Assembly (NCBI RefSeq): GCF_039538145.1
Contig: NZ_BAABBV010000001.1
Span: 62,001 to 126,000, forward strand
DNA from: Gryllotalpicola daejeonensis
GTDB lineage: Bacteria > Actinomycetota > Actinomycetes > Actinomycetales > Microbacteriaceae
DNA length: 64,000 nucleotides
Direction: 5' to 3'
Shown: positions 25,100 through 33,436 of the stretch, one piece after another
Layout: every line of letters starts with the position of its first letter
Position numbering within the stretch: the first letter of the stretch is position 1
The notes under the pieces: model-generated
What the model saw: the letters and a program-made list of their open reading frames with translations, nothing else
The model's database searches: none
What the model was told of the DNA's origin: nothing
Made by a program: the position numbers and the translations under genes

Positions 25100-25746
25100 C
25101 GCTCTGCCTCGCTCAGCAGGCGCGCAAGGCCCGCGCCGTCCGAGTTGGACGCGAGCACGCGCGCGCCGCCCGCGTGATGCCGGATGACCGAGACGGATGC
25201 CGGCGCGGCAGCGACTTGCTGGAATTCGTCGAACGGCCGGCCCTGCGCATCGATGAGCACCGACTTGATGAGGTCGGCGTGCGTCACGGCGGCCCACACG
25301 GCGCCCGGTCCGAACGCGGCCTCGACCGCGGCGTCGTGCCGCCGCACCGCGGCGAGCGCGCGAGCCTGCATGGCGAGCATGGACTCGCCGCCGGGAAACA
25401 CCGCCTGCGACGGGCGCGACTGCACGACCTGCCACAGCGGCTCGCGTGCGAGCTCGCTGATGGGGCGCCCCTGCCAGTCGCCGTAGTCCGCCTCGGTGAG
25501 CCCCCGCTCGACGGGTGCCTCGGGGCGCTCGCCCTGCGCTTCGATGACGAGCCTCGCCGTCTGCCGGCAGCGCATCAGCGGGCTCGAGACGACCCGCACG
25601 AGTCGCACGGCCCCCAGCCGCTCAGCGGTGCGCAGGGCCTGCTGCCGCCCGACCTCGTCGAGCCCCACGCCCCCCGCGCGCCCGGCGAGCACGCCGCGGG
25701 CGTTCGCGTCGGTGCGCCCGTGGCGCACGAGCAGGACGGTGGCCAT
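25096..25746 (-). CDS. Histidine phosphatase, MSMEG_4193 family
   Basis: A 216-residue phosphoglycerate-mutase-like enzyme. LLVRHGRTDAN carries the catalytic His, SSPLMRCRQTARLV the second Arg, and WAAVTHADLIKSVL the second His; the Glu is in GLTEADYGDWQGRP. It is coupled to the SCO1664-type gene, as in other Actinobacteria, but the DUF3090 gene that usually lies between or beside them is absent here. A -10-like TAGGCT six bases before the ATG indicates a leaderless mRNA. Confidence 0.88.
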   Translation of the reverse strand: MATVLLVRHGRTDANARGVLAGRAGGVGLDEVGRQQALRTAERLGAVRLVRVVSSPLMRCRQTARLVIEAQGERPEAPVERGLTEADYGDWQGRPISELAREPLWQVVQSRPSQAVFPGGESMLAMQARALAAVRRHDAAVEAAFGPGAVWAAVTHADLIKSVLIDAQGRPFDEFQQVAAAPASVSVIRHHAGGARVLASNSDGAGLARLLSEAER

Positions 25747-25752
25747 GTCGCC

Positions 25753-25782
25753 AGCCTAGGCACGCGGCGCCGGCGCTAGAGT
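25753..25782. promoter_or_regulatory. Divergent pair of leaderless -10 elements
   Basis: TAGGCT (reverse of 25753-25758) lies six bases before the ATG of the phosphatase gene. TAGAGT (25777-25782) lies six bases before the ATG of the channel gene on the other strand. Neither gene has a Shine-Dalgarno. The 42-base intergenic region thus seems to hold two back-to-back promoters for leaderless mRNAs. Confidence 0.5.
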
Positions 25783-25788
25783 CGCCGC

Positions 25789-26562
25789 ATGGCAGAGCGC
25801 AGGGCGCGGCGCATCACGCAGCAGGAGTGGCGGCGGTGGACCGACTGGCCGCTCGCCGGGCTCGCGATCCTGTTCCTCATCGCGTATTCCTGGGAGGTCA
25901 TCGGCGAGCTGCACGGCGTCGCCCGCCGCATCTCAGAGATCGTCGAATGGATCAGCTGGACGGCGTTCGCGGTCGACTACGTCGTCAGCCTCGCGCTGGC
26001 GCACCCCAGGTGGCGCTGGTTCTACACGCACCTCGTCGACCTGGCGATCGTGGCGCTGCCGATCCTGCGCCCGCTGCGGCTGCTGCGCGTGGCCGCCGCG
26101 TTCACCGTGCTGCAGCGCCGGGTCGGCACCGCCCTGCGCGGGCGCATCGTGATCTTCTCGATCGGCGCCGCGGCGCTGCTGATCTACGTCGCGGCGCTCG
26201 CCGAGCTCGAGGCGGAGTACGGCCACGGCGGCGCGGTGCAGACGATCGGCGACGCGCTGTGGTGGGCGATCGTCACGATCACGACGGTCGGCTACGGCGA
26301 CAGCGTGCCCGTGACCGTCGTCGGCAAACTGGTCGCCGTCTGCCTCATGTTCGGCGGCATCGCCCTGATCGGTGTCGTCTCGGCGACGCTCGCGTCGTGG
26401 ATCGTCGAGCGCGTCACGCAAGAGGAGGAGGCGGAGGAAGAGGCGATCACCGCGTTGCAGTTCGATGAGCTGCGTGAGGAAATCCGCTCGCTGCGTCTCG
26501 AGCTTCAGAAGCGGTCGGATGCCTCGGCCGACGCACCTGCACGGGAGCCGCCGGACGCCTAG
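25789..26562 (+). CDS. Voltage-gated-type potassium channel
   Basis: A 257-residue membrane protein. Six hydrophobic segments are visible, with an Arg-rich S4-like stretch (LRPLRLLRVAAAFTVLQRRV) and the K+ selectivity filter TTVGYGD before the last helix. The C-terminus is an acidic coiled coil (QEEEAEEEAITALQFDELRE). It would conduct potassium across the cytoplasmic membrane. No RCK/TrkA regulatory domain follows. The mRNA is probably leaderless. Confidence 0.9.
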   Translation: MAERRARRITQQEWRRWTDWPLAGLAILFLIAYSWEVIGELHGVARRISEIVEWISWTAFAVDYVVSLALAHPRWRWFYTHLVDLAIVALPILRPLRLLRVAAAFTVLQRRVGTALRGRIVIFSIGAAALLIYVAALAELEAEYGHGGAVQTIGDALWWAIVTITTVGYGDSVPVTVVGKLVAVCLMFGGIALIGVVSATLASWIVERVTQEEEAEEEAITALQFDELREEIRSLRLELQKRSDASADAPAREPPDA

Positions 26563-26591
26563 CCTCAGCGCTCGGTCGCGCGCTCAGTGGC

Positions 26592-28367
26592 TCAATACTC
26601 CCGGCGGGGAGCGCGGGGCTTGCGCGGCTTCCGCCCCTGGTCTGGCTTGAGCTCGATCAGGCGGCCGCTGATGCGCGTGTCCGCGAGACGGTTCAGCGCG
26701 TCACCGAGGTCGGCGGGCAGTTCGACGATCGAGAAGTCGGGGAAGATCTTGATCGCCCCGAAGTCGTCGCGGCTGAGGCCGCCCTCGTTCGCGAGCGCCC
26801 CGACGATCTGCCGCGGTTCGACCCGGTGCCGCTTGCCCACCTCGATGCGGTAGGGAGCGAGGGAGCCGGTGCGCTCGCCGCGGCCCTGACGACCCGGCCG
26901 CGAGCGGTCCGCGCGATCGCCACGGTCGCGATCGAAGCGGCCGCCCCGGTCGCCGTCGCGGTCGCGCACCCCGCGCTCGGCGGGCGGCGTCAGCACGTCG
27001 TTCGGCGACAGCAGCAGCGGCTCGTCACCCTGCGCGACGACGGCGAGCGCAGCGGCGACATCCGCCTCCGGCACATCGTGGTGCTCGACGTAGTGGCCGA
27101 TGATGTCGCGGAACGCCGAGATGCGGTCGGTCTGCTCGAGCGCCGCCGTGATGGCGTCGTCGAAACGGCTGAGGCGGGTCGAGTTGATGTCCTCGACGCT
27201 CGGCAGCTGCATCTGCGTCACGGGCTGGCGGGTCGCCTTCTCGATAGAGGTCAGCATGCGGCGCTCACGCGGCGTCACGAAGCTGATCGCGGCGCCGCTG
27301 CGGCCCGCGCGGCCGGTGCGGCCGATGCGGTGCACGTACGACTCGGTGTCGATCGGCAGGTCGTAGTTGACGACGTGGCTGATCCGGTCGACGTCGAGAC
27401 CGCGGGCTGCGACATCCGTCGCCACCAGGATGTCCAGCTTGCCGGACTTGAGCTGCTCGACCGTGCGCTCGCGCTGGGCCTGCGCGACGTCGCCGCTGAT
27501 CGCGGCGGCGGTGTAGCCGCGGGCGCGCAGCTTCTCGGCAAGCGTCTCGGTCTCGTTCTTGGTGCGGACGAAGACGATCATCGCGTCGAAGTTCTCGACC
27601 TCGAGGATGCGGGTGAGGGCGTCGACCTTCTGCGGGTACGACACCACCAGGTAGCGCTGGGTGGTGTTCGCCGAGGTCGTGGTCTTCGTCTTGACCGTGA
27701 TCTCCTGCGGGTCGTGCAGGTAGGTCTTCGAGATGCGCCGGATCGACGCGGGCATCGTCGCCGAGAACAGCGCGACCTGCTTGTCGTCGGGCGTCTCGGC
27801 GAGGATCGTCTCGACGTCTTCGGCGAAGCCCATCTTCAGCATCTCGTCGGCCTCGTCGAGCACGAGGTATTTGAGCTCGGAGAGGTCGAGGGTGCCCTTC
27901 TCGAGGTGGTCCATGATGCGCCCGGGCGTGCCGACGACGACGTGCACGCCGCGGCGCAGCGCCGACAGCTGCGTGCCGTAGCCCTGGCCGCCGTAGATCG
28001 GCAGCACGTGCGCGCCGCGCAGGTGCGCCATGTAGCTCTCGAACGCTTCGGACACCTGCAGGGCGAGCTCGCGCGTGGGGGAGAGGACGAGGGCCTGGGG
28101 ATTCTTCTGCGAGACGTCGAGGCGCGAGACGATCGGCAGCGCGAACGCCGCGGTCTTGCCCGTTCCGGTCTGCGCGAGGCCGACGACGTCGTGCCCCTCC
28201 AGCAGCAACGGGATGCTCGCCGCCTGGATCGCGGACGGGGTTTCGTAGCCGACGTCTTTCAGAGCCTTGAGCACGGGCGCGCTGAGGCCGAGCTCAGAGA
28301 AGGGCGGCGTCGCGTCGCGGGCCTCGTCGGCCTCGGTCTGCGCGGAATCCTGAGCTGAATCGTTCAC
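26592..28367 (-). CDS. deaD: DEAD-box ATP-dependent RNA helicase (DeaD/CsdA type)
   Basis: A 591-residue helicase. The order is Q-motif (PFSELGLSAPVLKALKDVGY), Walker A AQTGTGKTAAF (near 67), PTRELALQV, VLDEADEML (near 172), SAT, and the C-terminal HRIGRTGRAGRSG. After the helicase core comes an Arg/Gly/Asp-rich segment (residues ~470-510) and a DbpA-like RNA-binding domain (IEVGKRHRVEPRQIVGALAN). It would unwind structured RNA in ribosome assembly or mRNA decay, especially in the cold. It is followed 25 bases upstream-side by glgX on the same strand, but the two may be separately transcribed. Confidence 0.93.
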   Translation of the reverse strand: MNDSAQDSAQTEADEARDATPPFSELGLSAPVLKALKDVGYETPSAIQAASIPLLLEGHDVVGLAQTGTGKTAAFALPIVSRLDVSQKNPQALVLSPTRELALQVSEAFESYMAHLRGAHVLPIYGGQGYGTQLSALRRGVHVVVGTPGRIMDHLEKGTLDLSELKYLVLDEADEMLKMGFAEDVETILAETPDDKQVALFSATMPASIRRISKTYLHDPQEITVKTKTTTSANTTQRYLVVSYPQKVDALTRILEVENFDAMIVFVRTKNETETLAEKLRARGYTAAAISGDVAQAQRERTVEQLKSGKLDILVATDVAARGLDVDRISHVVNYDLPIDTESYVHRIGRTGRAGRSGAAISFVTPRERRMLTSIEKATRQPVTQMQLPSVEDINSTRLSRFDDAITAALEQTDRISAFRDIIGHYVEHHDVPEADVAAALAVVAQGDEPLLLSPNDVLTPPAERGVRDRDGDRGGRFDRDRGDRADRSRPGRQGRGERTGSLAPYRIEVGKRHRVEPRQIVGALANEGGLSRDDFGAIKIFPDFSIVELPADLGDALNRLADTRISGRLIELKPDQGRKPRKPRAPRREY

Positions 28368-28392
28368 CTGTTAACCGTAGCCGTCGTGACCG

Positions 28393-30360
28393 TCAGCGGG
28401 TCGAGCGCAGCAGTGCGAAGGAGCGCGGGGCGAGCGTGAGCTTCCGCGCGGTGTCCACGTCGAGCCGGTCGTCGCTCGTGAGCTCGAGGCGCCAGACGCG
28501 GCGCTGCTGGTAGGGCAGCGCGAACTCGACGCCGTTCTCGGCCGCGTTCATGAGCAGCGCGAAGGTGGCGTGCCCTTGGTGGCCGAGCACGAACTGGATC
28601 GCGCGGTGCTCCGGTCGGTGCCAGTCGCTGTTCGTGAAGCGCCGGCCGTCGGCGCGGCGCAGGTCGACGGTGCGCGGGCCGGTGCCCGGGGCGCCCCGAT
28701 ACCAGTCGGGGCGCAGCGCGGGCTCCTCGCGGCGCAGCTTCAGCAGCGCGCGTACGAGCGCGGTGAGCTCGTCGTCGCCGTGCTCCCAGTCGAACCAGGA
28801 GATCTCGTTGTCCTGGCAGTACGCGTTGTTGTTGCCGCCCTGGGTGCGCGCCCGCTCGTCGCCGCCGAGGAGCATCGGCACCCCGGCCGACAGCAGCAGG
28901 GTGGCCAGCAGGTTCTTGCGCTGGCGGGCGCGCAGCCGGTTGATCTCGACGTCGTCCGTCGGGCCCTCTGCGCCGTAGTTCGCGGAGCGGTTGTCGGATT
29001 CCCCGTCGGCGCCGCCCTCGCCGTTGGCCTCGTTGTGCTTCTCGCTGTAGCTGGTGAGGTCGGCGAGGGTGAAGCCGTCGTGGGCAGTGACGAAGTTGAC
29101 GCTCGACAGCGGCGAGCGGCGCGACGACTCGTAGACGTCGGGGCTGCCGAGAACGCGCTGGGCGAAGGTGCCGAGCATGCCTGGGGCCCCGCGCCAGAAG
29201 TCGCGCACGTCGTCGCGGAAGCGGCCGTTCCACTCCGACCAGTCGGCGGGGAATCCGCCGACCTGGTAGCCGGCGGTGTCCCACGGCTCGGCGATCATCT
29301 TGATCGGCGCGAGCGTCGGGTCCTGATGGATCAGCGCGAGGAACGCACTGTGCACATCGGGGTCGCCGCCCTGCCGCGTGAGCGTCGTCGCGAGGTCGAA
29401 GCGGAAGCCGTCGACGTGCATCTCGGTCACCCAGTAGCGCAGCGAGTCCATGATGAGCGCGAGGGCGGCCGGATGCCCCACATTCAGGCTGTTGCCGGTG
29501 CCGGTCGTGTCGAAGTAGTGCTCTGGACTGTCGTCGACGAGACGGTAGTAGGAGGGGTTGTCGATGCCTTTGAGGCTCAGGATCGGCCCCTGGTCGTTCC
29601 CCTCGGCCGTGTGGTTGTAGACCACGTCGAGGATCACCTCGATGCCGGCGGCATGGAGCGCTGCGACCATGCCCTTGAACTCGTTCACCTGCTCGAGCGG
29701 GTCGGCCGCCGCCGCGTATTCGGGGTGCGGCGCGAGGAACGCGAGCGAGTTGTAGCCCCAGTAGTTCCGCAGACCCTTGTCGAGCAGGTGCCCGTCTTGC
29801 ACGAAGCGGTGCACCGGCATCAGCTCGACCGCGGTGACGCCCAGCTCGCGCAGGTAGTCGATCGCCGCGGGCTGCGCCAGGCCGGCGTAGGTGCCGCGCA
29901 GCTGCTCGGGCACCCCGGGCATCAGCTTCGTGAAGCCCTTCACATGCAGCTCGTACACGACCGTCTCGGCGAGCGGTGTGCGCGGCGGCTGGTCGCCGCC
30001 CCAATCGAAGGAGCCGGGGTCGGTCACCACCCCGAGGATCGTCCCGTCCTCGGCATCCACCGTCGCCGTCGCGTACGGGTCGAGCAGCAGCTTGCCGTCG
30101 TCGAAGCGCAGCCCGGATGCCGGATCCCACGGCCCGCGCACGCGCAGGCCGTACCGCGTCCCGGGGCGCATGCCCGTCACGAAGCCGTGGAAGATGTGCC
30201 CGGTGCGCCGGTCGAGCTCGGTGCGCGTCTCCGAGCCGTCATCGCCGATGACGCAGACGTGCACGGCATCGGCGTTCTCGCTGTAGACCGCGACCTGGGC
30301 GCCGTCGCCCGTCAGCTGGACGCCGAGCGACGGGCGCGCGAAGTCGTGGCCCGGGCTCAC
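28393..30360 (-). CDS. glgX: Glycogen debranching enzyme GlgX (isoamylase-type)
   Basis: A 655-residue GH13 enzyme beginning with the N-terminal beta domain (SLGVQLTGDGAQVAVYSENA) and continuing through DVVYNHTAEG, DGFRFDLATTL (nucleophile Asp near 318), IAEPWDTAGYQVG (general acid Glu) and FVTAHDGFTLADLTSY (third Asp). It removes alpha-1,6 branches from glycogen. The GTG start overlaps the stop of the small gene upstream (GTGA), so the two are co-translated. Confidence 0.93.
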   Translation of the reverse strand: MSPGHDFARPSLGVQLTGDGAQVAVYSENADAVHVCVIGDDGSETRTELDRRTGHIFHGFVTGMRPGTRYGLRVRGPWDPASGLRFDDGKLLLDPYATATVDAEDGTILGVVTDPGSFDWGGDQPPRTPLAETVVYELHVKGFTKLMPGVPEQLRGTYAGLAQPAAIDYLRELGVTAVELMPVHRFVQDGHLLDKGLRNYWGYNSLAFLAPHPEYAAAADPLEQVNEFKGMVAALHAAGIEVILDVVYNHTAEGNDQGPILSLKGIDNPSYYRLVDDSPEHYFDTTGTGNSLNVGHPAALALIMDSLRYWVTEMHVDGFRFDLATTLTRQGGDPDVHSAFLALIHQDPTLAPIKMIAEPWDTAGYQVGGFPADWSEWNGRFRDDVRDFWRGAPGMLGTFAQRVLGSPDVYESSRRSPLSSVNFVTAHDGFTLADLTSYSEKHNEANGEGGADGESDNRSANYGAEGPTDDVEINRLRARQRKNLLATLLLSAGVPMLLGGDERARTQGGNNNAYCQDNEISWFDWEHGDDELTALVRALLKLRREEPALRPDWYRGAPGTGPRTVDLRRADGRRFTNSDWHRPEHRAIQFVLGHQGHATFALLMNAAENGVEFALPYQQRRVWRLELTSDDRLDVDTARKLTLAPRSFALLRSTR

Positions 30361-30599
30361 GCAGCCTCGTGCTTCAACAGCAGCGCCGCGGCCCGGTCGA
30401 AGGTGATCGACTGCCCCACCTCGACGCAGTGGTCGAGACGGTTCCCTGCGAGAGCGACCCAGACAGACCCCACCTGCTCAATGTAGCCCGCGCTGCGGCG
30501 CGCGCTGCCCGCCGCGCTCGTCACGCGGTAGAGCCCCTCGGTCTGCTTCTCGATCTTCCAGTCGCCCGCGTCTGTCCGGTACACCGCTTGGCTGTTCAT
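30357..30599 (-). CDS. Small hypothetical protein coupled to glgX
   Basis: An 80-residue protein; ATG 30599 has GAAGGA at good spacing (the frame is open to 30707 but that part is shadow). It has a beta-rich look (WKIEKQTEGLYRVTSAAG, then SVWVALAGNRLDHCVEVGQS) and a C-terminal helix. The stop overlaps the glgX start. Function unknown; a regulatory or glycogen-related role is only suggested by position. The perfect 16-bp palindrome GGAGCAGCGCTGCTCC (30619-30634) lies in its leader. Confidence 0.65.
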   Translation of the reverse strand: MNSQAVYRTDAGDWKIEKQTEGLYRVTSAAGSARRSAGYIEQVGSVWVALAGNRLDHCVEVGQSITFDRAAALLLKHEAA

Positions 30600-30674
30600 C
30601 GCACGTCCTTCCCCTCCAGGAGCAGCGCTGCTCCACGATGAAAGTAGGTCGGCGCCTTGAGCGGCGACAGGCCG

Positions 30675-30703
30675 TTGACAGCACTCGCCGCGTTGGGTAT
30701 TCG
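30675..30703 (+). promoter_or_regulatory. Sigma-70-type promoter of pabB
   Basis: A consensus TTGACA at 30675-30680, a 17-base spacer and TATTCG at 30698-30703. Transcription would start near 30710, about 50 bases before the pabB ATG. A second -10-like TAGCGT at 30736-30741 lies six bases before a GTG that opens a 10-codon frame overlapping the pabB start. Confidence 0.5.
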
Positions 30704-30758
30704 TCATCTCTCGCCACCGGCGACGGCTGTGCGGCTAGCGTGATCTGGTGAGCGCCGG

Positions 30759-32117
30759 ATGCCTGGGCAGAGTCCGCTGATCGAGCGGGGCGCCGATCGC
30801 TGGGCCGATCCCGAGGCGGTGTTCCTCGCGCTTGACGATGGGACGCGTGAGGTGGCGTGGCTCGACTCCGGAGTTCATGCCGAATCGGGCATGAGCCTGA
30901 TCGGGTGGCCGGGGCCGCGCGCACGGCGGCGGGGTGCGGCGAGCGCAGGGGATGCCGCACCGATGCTCGCCGCGTTGGGTACGGCGCCTCCCGCGCGTCG
31001 CAGCGTCGGGCTGCTTCCTGCGTGGGTGGGCTGGTTCTCGCATGAGTTCGGCTCTGCGCTGCTCGGGCTCGGCGCTGCGTCGGGCGACGCAGCGCTCGCC
31101 GAGGCGGTGCTCGTCGAGCGCGCCGTCGTCTTCGACCACGGCACGCGCACTGTGCGGGTGGTCGCGCGCGCCGGCGATGAGGAATGGGTCGAGGCGACCC
31201 TGGCGGTGCTCGACGCGAGCCCGGCCGAGGCATCCGGCCCGCCCGATCTCACCGGCCCGCCCGATCTCACCGACCCGCGCGATCTCACCGGCCATCTCGA
31301 GATCTCACGTGCGCACGACGATGCCGCGTACCTCGCGCTCGTGCGCGCCTGCCAGGCGCGGATCGCGGCGGGTGATGCCTACCAGCTCTGCCTCACCGAG
31401 CAGTGGTCGGCGCCGCGGCCGGCCGACCCGGTCGCCGTCTACCGGCGGCTGCGGCGGCTCGCGCCCAGCCACCACGGCGGCCTGCTGCGCCTCGGCGGCC
31501 GCGAGCTGCTGAGCGCGTCGCCCGAGCGCTTCGTCGAGGTGCGCGCCGGGGGAGTGGCGGTGACGCGGCCGATGAAGGGCACGCGCCCGCGCGGTGCGGA
31601 CCCGGCGACCGATGCCGCGCTCGCCGCAGAGCTGGTCGCGAGCGACAAGGAGCGCGCCGAGAACCTGATGATCGTCGACCTCGTGCGCAACGACCTGTCG
31701 AAGGTGAGCGCGCTCGGCTCGGTGACCGTCGACGAGCTGTTCGCGGTCGAGTCGTACCGCACGGTGCATCAGCTCGTCAGCACGGTCACGGGGCGGCTCG
31801 CGCCCGGCTTCACGGCGGTGGATGCCTTCGCCGCGCTCTTCCCGGCCGGCTCGATGACCGGCGCGCCGAAGCGCCGTGCAGTCGAGCTGCTCGCGGAGCT
31901 CGAGGGCGTGGCGCGCGGGGCATACGCGGGTGCGTTCGGCTACTTCGCGGCGGATGGCACGGCGGACTTCGCCACGACGATCCGCACGATCGTCGTGGAT
32001 GCCGAGCGCGCGACGTTCGGCACCGGCGGCGGGATCACGGCGTCGTCCGACCCCGAGGCGGAGCTCGCCGAGATGAAACTCAAGGCAGCGGCGCTGATCG
32101 AGGCGCTCGGCGGCTGA
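30759..32117 (+). CDS. pabB: Aminodeoxychorismate synthase component I
   Basis: A 452-residue chorismate-using enzyme. The N-terminal part (1-~155) is the weakly conserved beta domain; the chorismate-binding catalytic domain follows with YQLCLTEQWSA, LLSASPERFVEV, RPMKGTRPRG, ENLMIVDLVRNDLSKV, PAGSMTGAPKRRAVELL and GTGGGITASSDPEAE. The PIKGT-like motif reads PMKGT, pointing to aminodeoxychorismate synthase (folate) rather than anthranilate synthase. A run of three to four 18-base repeats codes a GPPDLT-type linker between the domains. No pabA or pabC is adjacent. Confidence 0.88.
   Translation: MPGQSPLIERGADRWADPEAVFLALDDGTREVAWLDSGVHAESGMSLIGWPGPRARRRGAASAGDAAPMLAALGTAPPARRSVGLLPAWVGWFSHEFGSALLGLGAASGDAALAEAVLVERAVVFDHGTRTVRVVARAGDEEWVEATLAVLDASPAEASGPPDLTGPPDLTDPRDLTGHLEISRAHDDAAYLALVRACQARIAAGDAYQLCLTEQWSAPRPADPVAVYRRLRRLAPSHHGGLLRLGGRELLSASPERFVEVRAGGVAVTRPMKGTRPRGADPATDAALAAELVASDKERAENLMIVDLVRNDLSKVSALGSVTVDELFAVESYRTVHQLVSTVTGRLAPGFTAVDAFAALFPAGSMTGAPKRRAVELLAELEGVARGAYAGAFGYFAADGTADFATTIRTIVVDAERATFGTGGGITASSDPEAELAEMKLKAAALIEALGG
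31236..31307 (+). repeat. In-frame 18-bp tandem repeat in pabB
   Basis: Three consecutive 18-base units (31236-31253, 31254-31271, 31272-31289) encode GPPDLT, GPPDLT and DPRDLT. A fourth, degenerate unit (31290-31307) encodes GHLEIS. They lengthen the linker between the N-terminal and catalytic domains. Confidence 0.75.
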
Positions 32118-32141
32118 GGCGTCAGTCCGGCGCGGCGCGAA

Positions 32142-33401
32142 TCAGAGGATGAGGAAGCCGATCACCCCCGCGGCGATGACGACGGCCCACGGCGGCGCCT
32201 TCCAGAACTGCAGGGCGAGGAACGCGGCCGCCGCGACCGCCAGGGCGAGCGCCGGGTGGCCGGCGCCGGCGACACCCGAGGTGAACACGGGGGTGTACAG
32301 CGCGGCGGCGAGGATGCCGACCACGCCCGCACCCACTCCCATGAGGGCACGGCGCACGCGCGGGGCGCCGCGCAGCGTGTCCCAGAAGGGCAGCGCGCCG
32401 ACGACCAGCAGGAACGCCGGGAGGAAGATCGCGATGAGGGCGATCGCCGCGCCCACGAGGCCGCTCGGGCCCGAGGTCGTGACGGCGCCGAGGAAGGCCG
32501 AGAAGGTGAACAGCGGCCCGGGCACGGCCTGGGCCGCCCCGTAGCCGGCCAGGAAGTCCGTGTGGCTGACGAGCCCGGTCGGCACGGTGCCGGCCTGCAG
32601 CAGCGGCAGCACCACGTGGCCGCCGCCGAAGACGAGCGCGCCCGCGCGATAGAAGATGTCGACGAGCCGGATGCCGCCGTCGTGGGTGGCGGCGTAGGCG
32701 AGCGGTAGCGCCGCCAAGAGCGCGAAGAAAGCGGCGAGGGCGGCGATCGCCACCCCGCGCGGGACGCGGACGGCGAAGGCATCCGTCTCATCGATGCTCG
32801 TCCTCGCCTCGGGCGCGACCAGCCAGAGCAGGCCGGCCACCGCGCTCGCGGCGATCACGATCACCTGGCCGAGCGAGCTGGGAATGAGGAGCGCGGCGAT
32901 CATGGCGCCGACGGCGATGGTGGCGCGCGCGACGTCGGGGGCCAGGGTGCGGGCCATGCCGAGCACGGCCTGCGCGACGACGGCGACGGCAGCGGCCTTG
33001 AGGCCCTGCAACCAGCCCGTGCCGGCCACGTCGCCGAGCGCGGTGACGCCGAACGCGAAGGCCGTGAGCAGGATGGCGGAGGGCAGGGTGAAGGCGCACC
33101 AGGCGGCGAGCAGGCCGAGGAACCCGGCGCGCTGCAGGCCGATCGCCATGCCGACCTGGCTGCTCGCGGGGCCGGGCAGGAACTGGCAGAGGGCGACGAG
33201 GTCGGCGTACGCCTTCTCGGAGAACCAGCGGCGGCGCACGACGAACGCGTCGCGGAAGTAGCCGAGGTGCGCGACCGGGCCGCCGAACGAGGTCAGGCCG
33301 AGGCGCAGGAACACGCGGAAGACCTCGACGGCGGTGCCGGGGTGGGCGCGCGGTGCGGGCGGCGTCGGTGGCGGCGGTGCGGCCGGCGTGTCGGAAGGCA
33401 C
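32142..33401 (-). CDS. chrA: Chromate transporter, ChrA family (two-domain)
   Basis: A 419-residue polytopic protein with two homologous halves. The first begins FRVFLRLGLTSFGGPVAHLG and has FLPGPASSQVGMAIG; the second has FYRAGALVFGGGHVVLPLLQ and AQAVPGPLFTFSAFLG, the repeated GP motifs of the CHR family. It is thought to export chromate with protons or sulfate. The GTG at 33401 was chosen because TACGTT lies six bases before it, the leaderless pattern of this genome; the frame runs further upstream without sense. Confidence 0.88.
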   Translation of the reverse strand: MPSDTPAAPPPPTPPAPRAHPGTAVEVFRVFLRLGLTSFGGPVAHLGYFRDAFVVRRRWFSEKAYADLVALCQFLPGPASSQVGMAIGLQRAGFLGLLAAWCAFTLPSAILLTAFAFGVTALGDVAGTGWLQGLKAAAVAVVAQAVLGMARTLAPDVARATIAVGAMIAALLIPSSLGQVIVIAASAVAGLLWLVAPEARTSIDETDAFAVRVPRGVAIAALAAFFALLAALPLAYAATHDGGIRLVDIFYRAGALVFGGGHVVLPLLQAGTVPTGLVSHTDFLAGYGAAQAVPGPLFTFSAFLGAVTTSGPSGLVGAAIALIAIFLPAFLLVVGALPFWDTLRGAPRVRRALMGVGAGVVGILAAALYTPVFTSGVAGAGHPALALAVAAAAFLALQFWKAPPWAVVIAAGVIGFLIL

Positions 33402-33436
33402 GGAGGGAACGTAGCAGGGGCCGGTGACGCGGCGCG

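Noticed and set aside
26826..28358. 510-residue forward frame opposite the RNA helicase
   Set aside because: Shadow of a GC-rich gene; all helicase motifs are on the reverse strand.
28364..30486. Long alternative frames on both strands over glgX
   Set aside because: Arg/Ala or Val/Arg-rich shadows; GlgX motifs lie in one frame only.
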